DNA of 64,000 bases from Hevea brasiliensis (Eukaryota > Streptophyta > Magnoliopsida > Malpighiales > Euphorbiaceae), in the NCBI RefSeq assembly GCF_030052815.1, contig NC_079510.1, forward strand, positions 27,667,823 to 27,731,822, in the 5' to 3' direction. Both the position numbers and the translations under genes were made by a program. The notes beneath the pieces are model-generated. The model saw only the letters and a list, made by a program, of their open reading frames with translations. It did no database searches and had not been told where the DNA came from. Of the stretch, positions 20,972-34,600 are shown one piece after another; positions within the stretch are counted from its first letter, which is position 1; each line of letters starts with the position of its first letter.

Positions 20972-22565
20972 CTCGTCCGAGCATTTAATGCTCACGATGT
21001 TCCAGGCAACGCATCGGTTAGCGGGACTCGCCAGCTGTTCTGACACGTCTCACGAATATTCCAAAAATTCCATAAGGAGAGACCGGCTAGTTAGGGATCG
21101 GCTAATTAAGGCGAATGTTGGGAAGTACGGATCAGTTAAGGGTTGTTCAGTTAGGAACCAGATCGGATAAACACATTAGAGATCGGAAAATAATCAATGC
21201 AATAATAATAAAATGACAGTTGTTAAAATAAATTTTATTTCCGAAAAGATCTGATTACATCATTTGGGCGATCTCTAGAGATCGGATTACATTAAAGGTC
21301 TAATTACATCATTTGGGCGATCTCTAGAGATCGGATTACATTAACGATCTGATTACATCATAAGAGCGATCTTTGGAGATCGGTGGAACATCCCATCTAA
21401 AAGGCTTATGTCAAAGCCTAGTCTCGTGGCTGAGTCAAAAGATGTGTTTGATCAGGAGACCGGCTGTTGACATCGGATAGATGTACAGTTTAGATGGGGG
21501 AACTATGACTCTCATAAGAATGAGAGAGGTCGTCATCAAAGTTACCGCTCGAAACCGAGCCGCTATCGGAACACCCAGTGCGGTGAGGAGCCAGATGAAC
21601 GCCAAAGAGTAGTCACCGGTGTTAAGGGGAATATTAGTTGTCTTCTCGCTCGAAATCAGTTCGCCGATTGTTCCGGTTGAACGATTTGAGATCGACACGA
21701 TCGAAGTCCTCGATCCAGGTCGGTAAGTTAGTCCGGTTCTCTTACTGTCATCAAATGAGGTTATCATAATCTCTGATCACCGGGATCATAAATTTTCAGT
21801 CGGGGGATAAAAAGGATGATCGGGAAAAGATCAAAAACTACCATCATGGCCGGGATTACTGCCGGAGCAATTAGAACAGGACGTGTGAGAAGGAAGAGGA
21901 GAAAATCAAATACGGAGGGCTTCCCGGTTGAAGGTATATATATAGGAAAATCCGAGCATTTATTGCTAAGCAGAAAACGAAGCGGTCGCTTCGGGAATTG
22001 AGGGAAATTAATACTTTGACTCAACTGAATCGGATGAAAGGACTGGAGTAGGAGAGATCAGAAAAGAAGAGTCCGATATGAGAGATCGGAAAAGCAGCAT
22101 GTTGAAAAGACCGGAAAGGTGGAGAGAGCGGAAAACAAAGAGAATAAGACGCCTACCACTGTCGTCATAATCAAACCCGAGGTAGTTAAAGCGTTGCAGG
22201 TGAAATCTCAACCGCACGCCCCAGAATCGCCCACATTACTGACAGGTGCCAGAATATGTCATGACAGCGCTGCACCTTCCAATCTCCACCGTTGATCCGA
22301 CTTGTAAGGACGAGCCCGGGGCCCTTGGATCGAAAAAGAAGATGACAAGGCCAGCGCCTTTCACTCCTAACCCTCGGATCGCCCCGGACAAGAGAATTTG
22401 GGACCGTCATATTACAAGGGAGAAAGGACAAATATTCTGAAAGGGATCCCAACCATTCGTTCTGATTCTCTTTAATTCCTGAGCCTCAGATCATGTCCTT
22501 TAAAATCTCGACCCTCCATCTCCCTCAAAATAAATCCTGACCCTTCATGGAGAGCACCCGGTTCC

Positions 22566-22573
22566 TATAAATA
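22566..22573 (+). promoter_or_regulatory. TATA box of the 3' LTR (sense)
   Basis: TATAAATA in the same context as 4270-4277 (CTATAAATACC). Confidence 0.6.
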
Positions 22574-23576
22574 CCTGCATGAGAACTGTTCAAAAAAAAA
22601 TGAAAAAAAGAGAAAAAAGGAGGAAAAATACTGAAATATAGCGGAAGGACTCTGAAACTTAATTCAGTTCGTCACTCTGTTATTTTGAACTTTCATAAGA
22701 AAAACTTTGGAAACCAGTTTTCTAAAGTATTTTCTTGCAAAGGGATTTTGAATACTGAAACTCTCCATTTTCAGTTCGTTCATCATTCTATGACACTCTT
22801 ACTTTTTGTCTTCATTTCCACTCCCGCTGTTCAAACTTAAATTCATTCAAACTCGGTTATTTTAACCTAACGGTATTTCAGCAAAGTGTCCTTCATCTCA
22901 AAGCGAACCTTAGTCCTCCGGCTATCAACCTGCAGTCTTATCACATTTTGTGATTCCGTAGTTATTTTAGTAGATTTGGCTCCTTACAGGAGTGTTTATA
23001 TTGTTGCTCTATCAAGTGCTCGTTTTATTTCCTTTATTTCTGTGTTTGTGATTTTCACCAAGTTAAAAAACGCGAAGAAGGTCATTCTCGAGTTTATTTC
23101 TTTGTTAATCAGTTCATCCTTTTGTTAACCTTTATTACTTCTTAATACAGGAGTTCCGGTCCCGAATAGCGTAGAAGTAGTTAGACAAAATGTAGGTAAC
23201 TGTGTTTTAAGTGTTTCTTTGAAATAATAAAAGGTCCGCATAACAAGTCAGGAAAATAGTAAAGTATTAGGCCAACATAGAAAACGATTGGGAAAATGTC
23301 ACAAAGCGAAATAAAACTAAATATTAGCTAAATGAATAGAACAGATCGGGTATCAAAAAGGTATTGGCTAGGCGACCACTCAGGAGGTCGGTAAAATTAA
23401 GTTCAGTATCCCCTGTCTAGTCACGAGGTATGAAGGAGTTAAAAGAAGTCTTATTCCGATCCCTGGCACCCGTGAATATCAGAACCCTTGGTCTTAAGTT
23501 CTTATAATGTGTATCTGTAATCAAACTTCAATTGGTCGGAAAAGTCCTTATCCGACCCTCATTAAAATATGAGAGA

Positions 23577-23895
23577 TCGGAGGAGAGTTCTTATCCGATC
23601 CTCAAGCTAAAAATTTTAATAAAAGAGATCGGAGGAGAGTTCTTATCCGATTCTCACTTAAAATTTTAACAAATAATTTAAAAGAGGTCGGAGGAGAGTT
23701 CTTATCCGATCCTCAAGCTTAAAAATTTTAATAAATATTAAAGAGATCGGAGGAGAGTTCTTATCCGATTCTCACCTAAAGTTTTAACAAATAATTTAAA
23801 AGAGGTCGGAGGAGAGTTCTTATCCGATTCTCAATCCAAATTATAACAAATATTTAAGAAGTGATCTGAGGAGAGTTCTTATCCGATTCTCGAAT
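23577..23895 (+). repeat. Tandem array, about 59 bp unit, in U5 of the 3' LTR
   Basis: Same six-unit array as 5279-5610. Unit number is unchanged between the LTRs, so array expansion predates this insertion. Confidence 0.83.
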
Positions 23896-24299
23896 TGAAT
23901 TCTAATAAAATAGCCCTTCAAACAAAACTAATAGACAACAGTAACTCACTAAGGTTGTCTCATTTACTTATGTATCTGGGTAATCCGAATTAGTGAAAAA
24001 TCAAATATTCCTTTTGTCAAAAGGATTAACATTTCTATTCAAGCCCTCTTAACTATCAATCCTAATTTATAAAGAACGCGAAGTTAAATCTGCTTACCCT
24101 TATTGAGGGACGAGATGGGGTGCCTAACACCTTCCCCACCTGGGACCCCGAACCTAGAATCTCTGTTTTGAAGTGGTTTCATTTTAATTTATTCTCGCAA
24201 ATGGTTTTCTTTAATTTCCCTCAAATTAAAGTGGCGACTCCTTACTCTTTCCCACTTCGGTGAGTGATCGTCCAGGCGACCGCAAAACACCTTGCGACA

Positions 24300-24304
24300 A
24301 TCCT
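24300..24304. repeat. 3' target-site duplication (ATCCT) of the Ogre-like element
   Basis: Exact match to 67-71. It fixes the right boundary of the element at 24299. Confidence 0.93.
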
Positions 24305-26460
24305 AATTATTTCATTTTTATCCCTAATTTTAGTTTATTATTAAAAAATTCATTAACTTTATTTTATGGTTAAAAATATTATTTTAATATATTTTTTCTG
24401 GTTCACAAGTTTACTATTTTATCTCCTTTCATCTCCTTTGTCCTTATCCCTCTCTCTTACATTCTTAATGATTCTATTTTTATTAATTTATTATTATTTG
24501 TTATTATTATATTAAATTTTATTAAATTAATTCTATTATTATTAAATTAATTAAGCTACTATCCATTAAATATTATTGTGTAAATAGAGTAAGAAACAAC
24601 TAGAATTTCCTATTGTGAATGTGTAAATAAAGCAAGAAACCTGGACATGCATTGAGCCAAATCAAGCATCACTGCCATTACATTGCTAGGGAAGAGAGAG
24701 ATCAAGCGGTGAAAAATGATTGGTTATTAAAGCAAGTGACAATATGGTCCAACTAAGTTTCCCATATTCATGCAGAGAATATGAGTTTGAATTGTGCGGG
24801 AGATTACGAGGCAATTTGCTGGTTCTGACCGGAGCAGCATATTTGATAAGGGGAAGAAGAAGGAGAGGTCGGCGGGAGGGCATGCGGTGGATTTTTTTTT
24901 AATAATAAAGTAATTAACTATATAGAGATTTTTTTTTGAATTATATAGATATTGTTATGTTTATAATTATAGTAGTTATTATTTTTTATGTTAAATATTA
25001 ATTTTTTTTTAAATTTAATTCTTTTTTATTTTTTTAAGTATTTTTATTAATTGTCAAATCTCAAAGAAACTTTCATAATTAAATTTATTATTTAAAATTT
25101 ATTATATTATTTTTAGTTTATCAAATATAATAATAATTTTTTTTCTTTAATATTCATACATTTCATAATATACATAATTTTTATCATGTATTATTTATAT
25201 TTTACAACTCCTAAATATGTTCATCCAACGTTAATACATTAATTTTATAAGATTGATGAATAGAATTTTAATAATGTTAATTGAATCATATATTGCTGAA
25301 CTAATTTTGGAAGTATTGATAATTTAATTTAACATGAAATTATTAAATAAAATTAAATTTTAAGATTTACTATCATTTTAAAAATATTAATTTAAAATTA
25401 CTTTTTAAAAATCTTATTATATTATCATTTTTTTAATCATAATTAATTTATGATCTAATTAATAAAAAAAAACTGTTTTCATTCTAATATTAATTGTTAT
25501 CAAATTATTATAATGGTAATTATATAAAAGATTAATAATTGTTTTCGTCATAATTGTGTCATTACACTAAAAAAAAGCTTTTTCTTATTAATTTTAGTTG
25601 CTGCGTGCAGAGGCGGATATGCTATACGACGAGGGATCAATTGATCCTTCTTTTTCTTAAATTAGTTTTATATATTCATATATTTATATATTTTTTAAAT
25701 TAATCCCTTAAAAATTTAAGTATTAAACTCTTTTTTTAATGAAAAATGTATTTTACTAATAAGAAATTAAATAGCCCATATATATTAAACAAAAATATTA
25801 TATGCTTGTACTGTATGTACACCTTCATCCATAAAAATATGAATCTCATCTTTATAAATTTAAGAATTAACTACTTTTATATAAATATTCGGTACACTAA
25901 TTTTTAATGTATCAAATATATTATATAATTTATTTATATATTGATCCCAAAAAAAATTAGATCTATCGCCGGCTGTGTATATTTATTTTATGGGCTGCAT
26001 TGGGTGATTACATGAATATTAAAACATTATTAGTGGAATTTAATAATACCCATAACTAATGTTCGCATTGTGTTTGTAATTTATATATGGAGGCCTCCAC
26101 TTATTAATTTTTTTTTTTAGTATTTACAATGTGCTAGTGTGAGAGAGCACAAATTTATACCATGCATAAGATTAAAACATAAATAATTTATACGATCGAG
26201 CGCTTATTACCATGCCAAAACTTTAACTTGTTAGTAAATGTGTAACTCTAACTTTTATAGTGTAGCAATCCAAACGCTATGGGTCGAAGAGATCTATGTA
26301 GAATGCTAATCCAATAAGCCCCTAGCACTTGCTAGAATTTTGAACTCATAATCTTGGCTTTGATACCAAAAGGTTAAACGGATGTTGGTTCACCCAACTA
26401 TTCATTATATTTATTAAATAAAGTAAATAATTCTTAACCTTTTCTATTTTAAAATTGATC
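24305..26460. other. AT-rich spacer without a supported gene
   Basis: Mostly AT-rich sequence with short open frames only. A slightly GC-richer island (about 24600-24900) has no recognisable protein motif. At 25607-25978 the ends CAGAGGCGGAT and a degraded CGCCGGCTGTG hint at an eroded transposon of about 370 bp (weak). Near 26350 a GGCTTTGATACCA, complementary to a tRNA-Met-type primer site, stands alone without LTRs. Confidence 0.55.
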
Positions 26461-27026
26461 TATGACGCCTCTTACCCATTTACAGTATAGCCTAGCAAAG
26501 CGTGCCACATTCGGTGCTGGAGCACCTTATCTTATTTTGTCATATCCATTGTAAATTTTAAATTTCATTTATTCAGGTTATCCATATGTAGAATTTTTTT
26601 TATATCACAATTTATTTTATTGAAAACTCGGACAATGTCTCATCTGTTTTATTAGCATCTAGCGGGTTCGACTATTCACCTGTTAACATAACTCATATTC
26701 CATTCACTTTCTTTTCTATTATGTTATCCACAATTACTCATGAAATTTCAAGAAAATGATATATATTTCATTCATATAAAAAGTCATACATAATAATTTA
26801 CAATCTTATTTACAACCCAAAATATAATTACATTTTGTTTATGTACAATAATCCAAAATACAGAATCTAATGCATGGGCCCTATCTACAAAATACAACTA
26901 CTGAGGTGACTAGCAGACAATGGTAGATCTGGTCAAACGCTGTCAGAGCACTATTGCTGCGGCTGCTGTGGCTGCTGCTACGATTGTGACTAGTCTCCAG
27001 TATCTATGCGATGAAAAACCAACACT

Positions 27027-27043
27027 CTAAGCGAATTGCTTAG
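27027..27043 (-). other. Conserved LTR hairpin, copy in A
   Basis: CTAAGC-GAATT-GCTTAG, followed on the plus strand by TGGTGC. About 570 bp from the sense 3' end of the LTR. Confidence 0.6.
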
Positions 27044-28838
27044 TGGTGCATAATTTAAAATAAAAGTAATTAAATAACCAAGAATAACTAAGCTATGTAT
27101 ATTTGCATGTATTTTGGGTCCTTCATATATTTAATAAACTTTGAGAATAATTAAATCTATTGGAATCTTCTATATTTATTTCTTTCATATTATGTCTAAT
27201 TAAATTCGTATTAGTGCCCAAGTAACCTATAACAGATTATAAAGACTGGATACTCGGGAGTATACTAGTCAGACATCCATATGTCTATCAAGCATACATC
27301 GGTCATGTCAGGCACAAGGCCAGCGGGCGGCATAAAGCCAGAAATGATAATAGGCACTATGGCCAACGAGCAGGCATAAAGCCAGTAGAATAATCATCTC
27401 AGACATTTGTTGTCTGTCAATGATCATTCATGTAAGCAGTACTGCAATCTGTAGTCCCTAATTGGTATTCAAGCTATATACATAAGCCTAGGTATACTTT
27501 GGACAATTTAGGATTATTACTTAATTATGAACTTATTATTATTATATCATGTCAACTTGTAGTAAGAAGTAGGTCCCACATGCATTTTCATGTAATTTAT
27601 GCATTTAGTAATTCAAGTAGGTAATTTACATATCATGTATTAAATAATATCTTGAACCTTTCTTTAGGTCTAAATTTGGTGTCCTAAATTCTCCTAGCAA
27701 ATTGATCAAGATGTGGCCACTGTTGGGCCACACTTCCTTCATGAAAGTTATTCCTCTATATTCTATCTTTGTTTCTCTTTTTGAATCATATCATTTGGAA
27801 TTTTAGAACTCAAGTTATGGTCAAATAACCAAAACTAGTTTAGTGTGTCTTTTTGGTTTCAAAACCAGGCAGATTCTAGAGTCCAATTTTGTCTAATTAT
27901 TTGGACATGTTACAGTCACTTTTAGGCCTAATATTTTTCATAGAAGTTGTTACCCTATGTCTCATAATTACTCAAAATTTTTGAATTACAATTTTTCAAG
28001 TTATATAGAGTGAGTTATGGTCAATTTACTGGCCTGGACTCATGTACCCTGTATCTTCAGGAATCCAAGTTCAGGTCAGTAGCTTGGACTCATATTTTAG
28101 GGTTCTACACTCAAAATTTGAGAAAAGTCTCTAAATACAAGTTGAAGCCCTATTTCTTAGGTTTCCAGAATAGTATGGCTCATCCCAATTGGAGTTTCCT
28201 TATAACACTCTCATTTTCGTAGTCAGTACATCCTACTGTTCCAACAGCTAATGTCTGCCCCTGAAAGTCAGAATATCTGGAACTACACTGTAATGACAGT
28301 GAGGAAGTATAAAATAATGAAATATGTGATGAGAAAAAAAAAATAAAAGAGATAAAATGTGACTAAGTTAAACGAGCCGAGCCAGTAGCGATGGGTGACC
28401 GCACCGGGAAGTTATGGCGAGGACCATTGACTAGCTCTGGACCACAGGGAACTCAGGGAAGTATTTTCGAGATATAATTAAAGGTCTACTGAGGTGTAAT
28501 TGACATTGAAAATGTCAAAGAAAATTTAGTAAGTCAATATAAACAAAAACGGAAATTTAAGGAATCGGCGGTACAAGGAGTAAATCAGTAGCACCGAAAA
28601 AGTCCGAATTTGACCCGAAGAGGGGCATTTTGGTCAATTGACAGCTAGAGTTGACTTTTGACCTCAATATCCATTAAAAATAAATGGTATTACACTTTGA
28701 AAATGTTATGAAAAATAAAAATAAGGTACATTATAGAAATAGTGGAAGAAATGAGGCAAATGTGCAAATTATGGAATTTTAAGTAATTAAATCATTAATT
28801 TATGGTTAGAGCTCCACTAACTCAGATTTTGGGACACA

Positions 28839-28846
28839 TATATAAG
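28839..28846 (+). promoter_or_regulatory. TATA box of solo LTR B (TATATAAG)
   Basis: CACATATATAAGCC followed about 200 nt later by a donor-like AAAAAAG|GTTAGTG (29071). D (5' LTR) has CATAAATAG near 51777-51785 with donor AAG|GTAAGT at 51522. Confidence 0.5.
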
Positions 28847-29070
28847 CCAATTTGGGACAGAAATGTTCATCTTTAACCTTAGAAAAAAACCAGCCGAGAG
28901 AAACACCATGGAAATCCTCCATGGCCAAACCTCACTCTACTACCATGCACTCATGATTCAAGCCTCCTTTCCACTTGGTTTCTTCATTAAAGCTTGCACA
29001 CACACCTTGGGCAGCATGTTGGAAGCAAAAAGAAGAGGATTTGATGAAGTTTTGGTGAAGCTCAAAAAAG

Positions 29071-29077
29071 GTTAGTG
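29071..29077 (+). promoter_or_regulatory. Conserved splice-donor-like site in LTR B
   Basis: AAG|GTTAGTG. Sense-strand equivalents are AAAG|GTTAGTG in A (near 36175) and C (near 33827), and AAG|GTAAGT in both D LTRs (intron side at 44675 and 51522). All lie roughly 200-250 nt downstream of a TATA-like element where one is visible. Confidence 0.45.
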
Positions 29078-29879
29078 CTAGTTTTTCATTCCTTGCTTCA
29101 TTCAAGTTTGTTTTAACGTTGAGATGAGTTGAATGGTGAAGAAATTTGAAGGTTTTGATGAGTTATTAATGTATATAATTTTTGGCAGCCATGGGAGCTC
29201 ATGTTCTTTGAGTTTTTCTTACATTAAATTGATGGGAATTAGTGTTGATGGAGTTAAATTGAAGTGCTAGCCAATTAATTCCCATGTATGTGTAAGTAAG
29301 TATTGAATTTAGGGGTTTTGGAAAGAAATTTGGAGACCTTAGCAAACTGTCATTTTTGGTAGCCTTGAAGTGCATGAATTGATGCTTGATATCATGAATT
29401 AAATTGATGAATTATGATAATTATGGTTTAAGGGCAGTATATGTGAAGTGGTGGAATTGTATGTAGTAAAAATTAAGTGAATACATGTATATATTGTGTT
29501 GAATTTAATTTTGAGAATTAGGGTAGTAATATGTGTATTGAGCACTTGAGTGTTCTGCCCAAAATGCTTGCTGGAATTCTGTACAATATATGTAGAAGTG
29601 CCATTGATTGAATATTGAAGTATTGGGAGGAGGAGGATTGTCAAAATTGGAAGTGTGATGTTCAAATGCAGGTTGTGTATGTTGGCAGCACCTAAATTAG
29701 GTCATAAGTGCAAAACTGTGAGCCCAATTGGTATGAGGCCAATGGGGGTGAAACTAGACACTAAATAGGCCAACTTTCATGTAGAAATGTTGCCAAAATT
29801 CTGCCTAGAAACTAACCCTAAAAATGACCAAATCCGGAATGGCAACCTTGCAAACCCAGATTTTTGACCATATGAATAG

Positions 29880-30430
29880 TAGTTATTGGGATGACCATAA
29901 CTCACTCAAAACAGGTCCAATTGACCTGAAATTTTTACCATGGATAGCTTAGACATAGAGCTACAATTCTTATGAAGACACCAAAGCCCAGAAATGGCCA
30001 GAACCAAGTCTTGCACAAGTTCGGGTATCAAAACTGTCAGAACTAAAAGTGACCTAAAATTGACCAAATTTTGTACTAAAGGTGCAATCTGTCCAATTTT
30101 AGTAAATTGACTATATTTTGGTCTATACAACTCAGAATGACTTGAAATTTTTACCATGGATAGCTTAGACATAGAGCTACAATTCTTATGAAGACACCAA
30201 AGCCCATAAATGGCCAAAACTAAGTCAAATAGCTTGCACAAATTCGGGTACCAAAACTGCCAGAACTAAAAGTGACCTAAAATTGATCAAATATTGCACT
30301 AAAGGTGCAATCTGTCCAGTTTTAGTAAATTGACCATATCTTGGTTTATACAACTCAGAATGACCTGAAATTCTGCCCAGAGTGCAATAAGATATAGAGC
30401 TACAATTTTGCTTCTTTGACCAGAAGCTAA
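29880..30430 (+). repeat. 216-bp tandem duplication inside LTR B
   Basis: TTACCATGGATAGCTTAGAC and its surroundings occur at 29935 and 30151 (216 bp apart), with a degraded third unit near 30371. Open frames here are repeats of the same sequence. Confidence 0.8.
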
Positions 30431-31383
30431 AAACTAAGAGAAATAGGACTTTAAGCTAGACCAATCTAGCACACAAAAATTAAGAATTTGATATTTATAT
30501 ACAATGATGTGTGAAGTAATTTGGCAATGAATGACAACTTATAAAAATGGTAAATTGCACTATATTGGTAGCATATTGAAATGCAAATTGTAACATGTTG
30601 ATACTAGAATCAACTTATCCATGATGTATAAAAAGGTCAATATTTTCATTGACCAGTGAATTGTATAATGACCAGTAAACCCTAAAAAAATAAATATTTA
30701 ATATTGTAATATACCCTAGTTTGCCTAGTTGACTAGTTTGGATAGGTTGGCATGCTAATAGGATTCTGACAGCTGTTCTGTAAATGGCTTTATGCCATAC
30801 TGTGTTTTTACGGCATATTATGCCACACTGTGACTTTAATAGCCTACGGCTATACGTATTGTGTTATTATATTTGGCTTATCACCTGATTGACTATATGG
30901 CTTTTTAGCCATACTGTTTGCACACCGGGAGACCCTTTGTGACCGATGGTGTGACGGCCCGAGGTACTAGATACCCAGTGCTAGTATATCCGTTTATCCA
31001 GTCTGGTCAGTGTATAGGCTACACGGGCAGTCAATTAAAATATTATTCAATTCAGACAGTTAAGTTAAGTAAAATGAAATTTCAGTACCATTAAGTTAAG
31101 TATTGAATGAAATGAGTAAAAGAGATTAGCAATAAAAACATAACAAAAATACAATTTGCAGAATCATAGAGACTTAAAGTACAATATAATTAGAATAATT
31201 TGTATACGGAGTATATTTACTGAAAGGTTATAACTTAGTACTTCCAAAGAAGATCAAACTAGTTTATAAGATAGTTGATACTAGAAATATTATACCAAAA
31301 TTAAATTGATTCCTGAGTATTTGAATTATGATTTATTTCTTTCTTTATTTGTATATATTATTTCTTGTTATACTATTGCACCA

Positions 31384-31401
31384 CTAAGCAGAAATGCTTA
31401 G
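31384..31401 (+). other. Conserved LTR hairpin, copy in B
   Basis: CTAAGCA-GAAA-TGCTTAG, preceded on its sense strand by GCAC and CA. About 680 bp from the LTR 3' end after removing C. Confidence 0.62.
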
Positions 31402-31661
31402 CGCGATGGAATTGTTTTCTCACAGTAATCTTAAGGTAAAACCAGAGAGCTTGGTCGAGATTTTTGGAGTCCAGATCTGCAGAAGTGTCAGAAGAGTTCA
31501 AGGGTGTCACCTACTCAGCAATGCATGTAGATAAGGCTCATTTTAAGCATGTTTTCTAATATGTACATTATAATTATTACTTATATTGTAATGTGAATTA
31601 GTAACTGTAATTTCATCTGTATATCCTGTACTTGATAAATTTATGTACTTAATTAGTAAAT

Positions 31662-34600
31662 TGTGACACCCCTTACCCATCTACAGTGTAGCCGAGCAAG
31701 ATATGCCACACAGTGTACCGGAACACCCTATTTTAATTCAATCATTTTTATTCTTCCTAATTTATTTTTTTTTTCATAGTTATGGAATACAATTTGTGAA
31801 ATATAATTCATTTCAGTCATTTATTGAAATCATAAATTTATTTGAGGTTCCGCAAATTTTATAGAAAATCCGGCAGAGTACCGGCTAAAAATGGAGAAAA
31901 CAGTTCTTCGGAACCTGTGAAAAACACTTCCAATATTTTCAATCAATCCCAAACTCCATTTCATCAACAAAATCTCAATATTTTTTTTTCAACAACATTT
32001 CCATTTCTCAATCATTCATCTCATATGATAATCATGTAAAAGTCATAAATAAATATTCACTTTTTCATTCATAAACACAATTTTCACTATTTACATTAAT
32101 ATCAAAATACATTACATAAGTTTCAATTACATATGAGAAAATAAAAGTTAATTACAAAATACCCAAAATGAAACCTAGTGTCCTACCAATGCACTGACGT
32201 CGGTGAGGTGACACGGACATTATGCAGAGCTGCAGATGGTCTCACCCAGTCTGTGGTCTACTGGGCTCTCGGTCGGTCTCTCCAGAACCTACGCGTGGCA
32301 AAAAGCAACGCGCTAAGCAATAATGCTTAGTGGTGCCAATAATAAAATAAAAAGAAATAATAGAAAATAAATATGCAGTGTATGTTCTGATGTCTTATGC
32401 AAACAATTTTTTGATCATTATTAGTAATCTTATTTATTTTGTATTTGTTATATTCATAATTTCATTAAATTTATTCACTTCCATTTTTAATTGCCCAAGT
32501 AACCTATACTGGATGATTGGACTGGATAAATGGGTAAACTGGCACTGGGTATCAAGTACCTCGGGCCGTCACACCATCAGTCACATATGTATCTCCCGGT
32601 GTGCAACAGAACAACTAATGAGCTGTAATAAATATTAGGCACAAGGCCAAGTATTAACACAATGTCAGAATGGCTAAAAGCCACAAAATCACATAATGGC
32701 ATAATGCTATGTGCAGTACTGCTAACTGAACTCTATTGGCATGCCAACCTATCCAAACCAATCTTGCTAGGTGTACTAGGGCATGTTATACTTTTAAATT
32801 TTACAATTCTTGAAATTTAAGTTTAGGTGTTACTATTCATTTCATTAGTCAACTAAAATATTTACTTTTGCATTGACAATAGGTATATTGGTTTAAATAT
32901 CATCAACATATCACATTTTGCATTTTAAATTTGTTGGTATTGGTTGCCAATACCAATTCTAAGCTTAAAGTTAATTGGACAGAATTTTCAGTTTTCAAGC
33001 TTTGGATTTACTGTTCCATTGGTCATTTTTGCAGTGGGAATTTGGTAAAATGATCAACATGAAAGTTGTTCCTTATTTTGTCTAGTTGAATTTCTTTTTT
33101 TGAATCACTCCATTTGGAGTTTTGTAGCTCAAGTTATGGCCCAAAGACCACAACTGGCCAGATTGAAAGTTTGTCCAGAATTTCTGGACTGACCAAATCT
33201 ACAGTGTTATGAACAGTGACTGCAACTCACTTTTTGATTATGTTCTGATCATAATTTGGGATAGGTTTCTTCATGAAAGTTGTTGGTCTATATCTCAGCT
33301 TGTTGCTGGTAAAATTTCAGGTCAATTGGACCTTTCTACACTGAGTTATGGCCAAATGACCAAATACTGTTCATTTGGTCATTTTGCCCAGGCAGACTGC
33401 AGGTCACCCGGATTAGGGCAAGCTTTTGGTCCACTTGGTTTGGTTTTATGGGCATGGTTTCTCCACCAAAGTTGTGCCATTATGTGTCTAGTTTCATGTC
33501 CGATTGGCCTTGCACCAATTGAACCTCTACAATTCAAGTTATTGCTGCCCAAACCTGCTGGACTCATGTCCAGCCCTGCAGGTCACCAAGGGCAGCCACA
33601 CCAGCTTCATTTCCCACTACATAAACCACTTCATTTCTCATTCACACATAACCAAATGGTCACTAATTGACCATTAAAACTTACTTTCACCATTACATGA
33701 TCAACATCTCAATTTTGGGTCCAAACCCTAGCTCTACCATTTCAATTTTTCTAACACATACAATCAATGGATCAATTCATACTCCTAATGATGCATATAC
33801 AAGTTTAAAGAATTAATTGACACTAACCTTTGTTGGAGAGTTTCCCTAGCTGAGAAAAATTCTTGATTTTTCTTTCTTTTTGCTGCCCAAAGCTTCTTTA
33901 AGTTGCTAGGTTAATTTTTGGTGAAGAAGGCTAGGGTTTTGGAGTGAGATTTGGTGAGGTTGGGAGCTTGGGTGAGCTTTAATGGAGTTTTCCTTCCTCT
34001 CTCTCTCTCTCCACGTTTTTGGCTGCCCCAAAGGTTGAAGAAGCAACTGATTTTTCTTTCTTTTTTTCTGCCCATTAAGTCATTTTAAATAAGTTAATGC
34101 CATGTATCAAAGTTTGATTGGGTGGGAGGATTTTTAATGACATCATAATGATGTCATAATTCTAATTCTTTAATTTTCTTTCCTTTTCTTATCTACTAAA
34201 TTTTAATTTAATTTTTAGTAATATTTATTCACATTTTATGTCATAATAATTATTTACTTAACTGGACAAGTCGGCCAAAAATCATCTCTGAAGACGAAAT
34301 GACCAAAATGCCCTCCGTTTGGCTTAACAGACTAAAATTGTCTGTACTGATTTAAAATTTTTTCTAAACCTTTTCTTGGCATTCTAATGCCATAGAAACC
34401 TCAATGACCCTTCTCTGGAGTCTCAAAAATTATTTTATGAATTTTCTCTCAGGTCTAGGGCTCCTAGTTGCGAGAACCGCAACTTCCTATTAGGTTACCC
34501 ATCGCTAGGGCACCGGCTCATTTAACTTGGTTGTATTTTATTTCTAAAATTTTTCCTAAATTTTTCTTATTAATATTTGAGTTAATTATGGTTCTTCACT

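Larger units (their letters stand above)
72..24299 (+). mobile_element. Complete Ogre-like (Tat lineage) Ty3/gypsy LTR retrotransposon, coding-defective
   Basis: The two LTRs (72-6010 and 18378-24299) begin TGTCGACACC and end CTTGCGACA. They are flanked by a perfect 5-bp duplication ATCCT at 67-71 and 24300-24304. A PBS follows the 5' LTR and a polypurine tract precedes the 3' LTR. The internal order is ORF1, gag-protease, intron, RT-RNase H-archaeal-type RNase H, integrase. The extra upstream ORF, the intron between protease and RT, the second RNase H and the 24-kb length are the accepted hallmarks of Ogre elements. The LTRs differ by scattered substitutions and small indels (a few percent by eye), so the insertion is relatively recent compared with element D. 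Several stops, one frameshift and an inserted MITE disable its proteins. It could only move with proteins supplied in trans. Confidence 0.95.
18378..24299 (+). repeat. 3' LTR of the Ogre-like element (5922 bp)
   Basis: Colinear with 72-6010 over its whole length. Landmarks: antisense gene 19037-20808, antisense TATA near 20964, palindromic repeats 21269-21333, sense TATA 22566, and the 59-bp array from about 23577 to 23890. A 2-bp loss at the CAGGTGAGT of the 5' copy leaves CAGGAGTG near 22987, destroying a candidate splice donor. The copy ends with CTTGCGACA at 24299. Confidence 0.95.

Noticed and set aside
24720..24902. Possible host exon in a GC-richer island
   Set aside because: Short frames on both strands, no protein motif, no splice or start context I could support.
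26345..26365. tRNA-Met-type primer site (GGCTTTGATACCA) as a sign of another element
   Set aside because: No LTR boundary or internal coding sequence could be tied to it.
28863..29075. 70-codon ORF just before the donor site of LTR B
   Set aside because: The equivalent region in LTRs A, C and D does not keep the frame, so it is probably untranslated leader.
33209..33670. 153-codon ORF in LTR C
   Set aside because: No domain; made of LTR sequence that recurs with broken frames in A, B and D.
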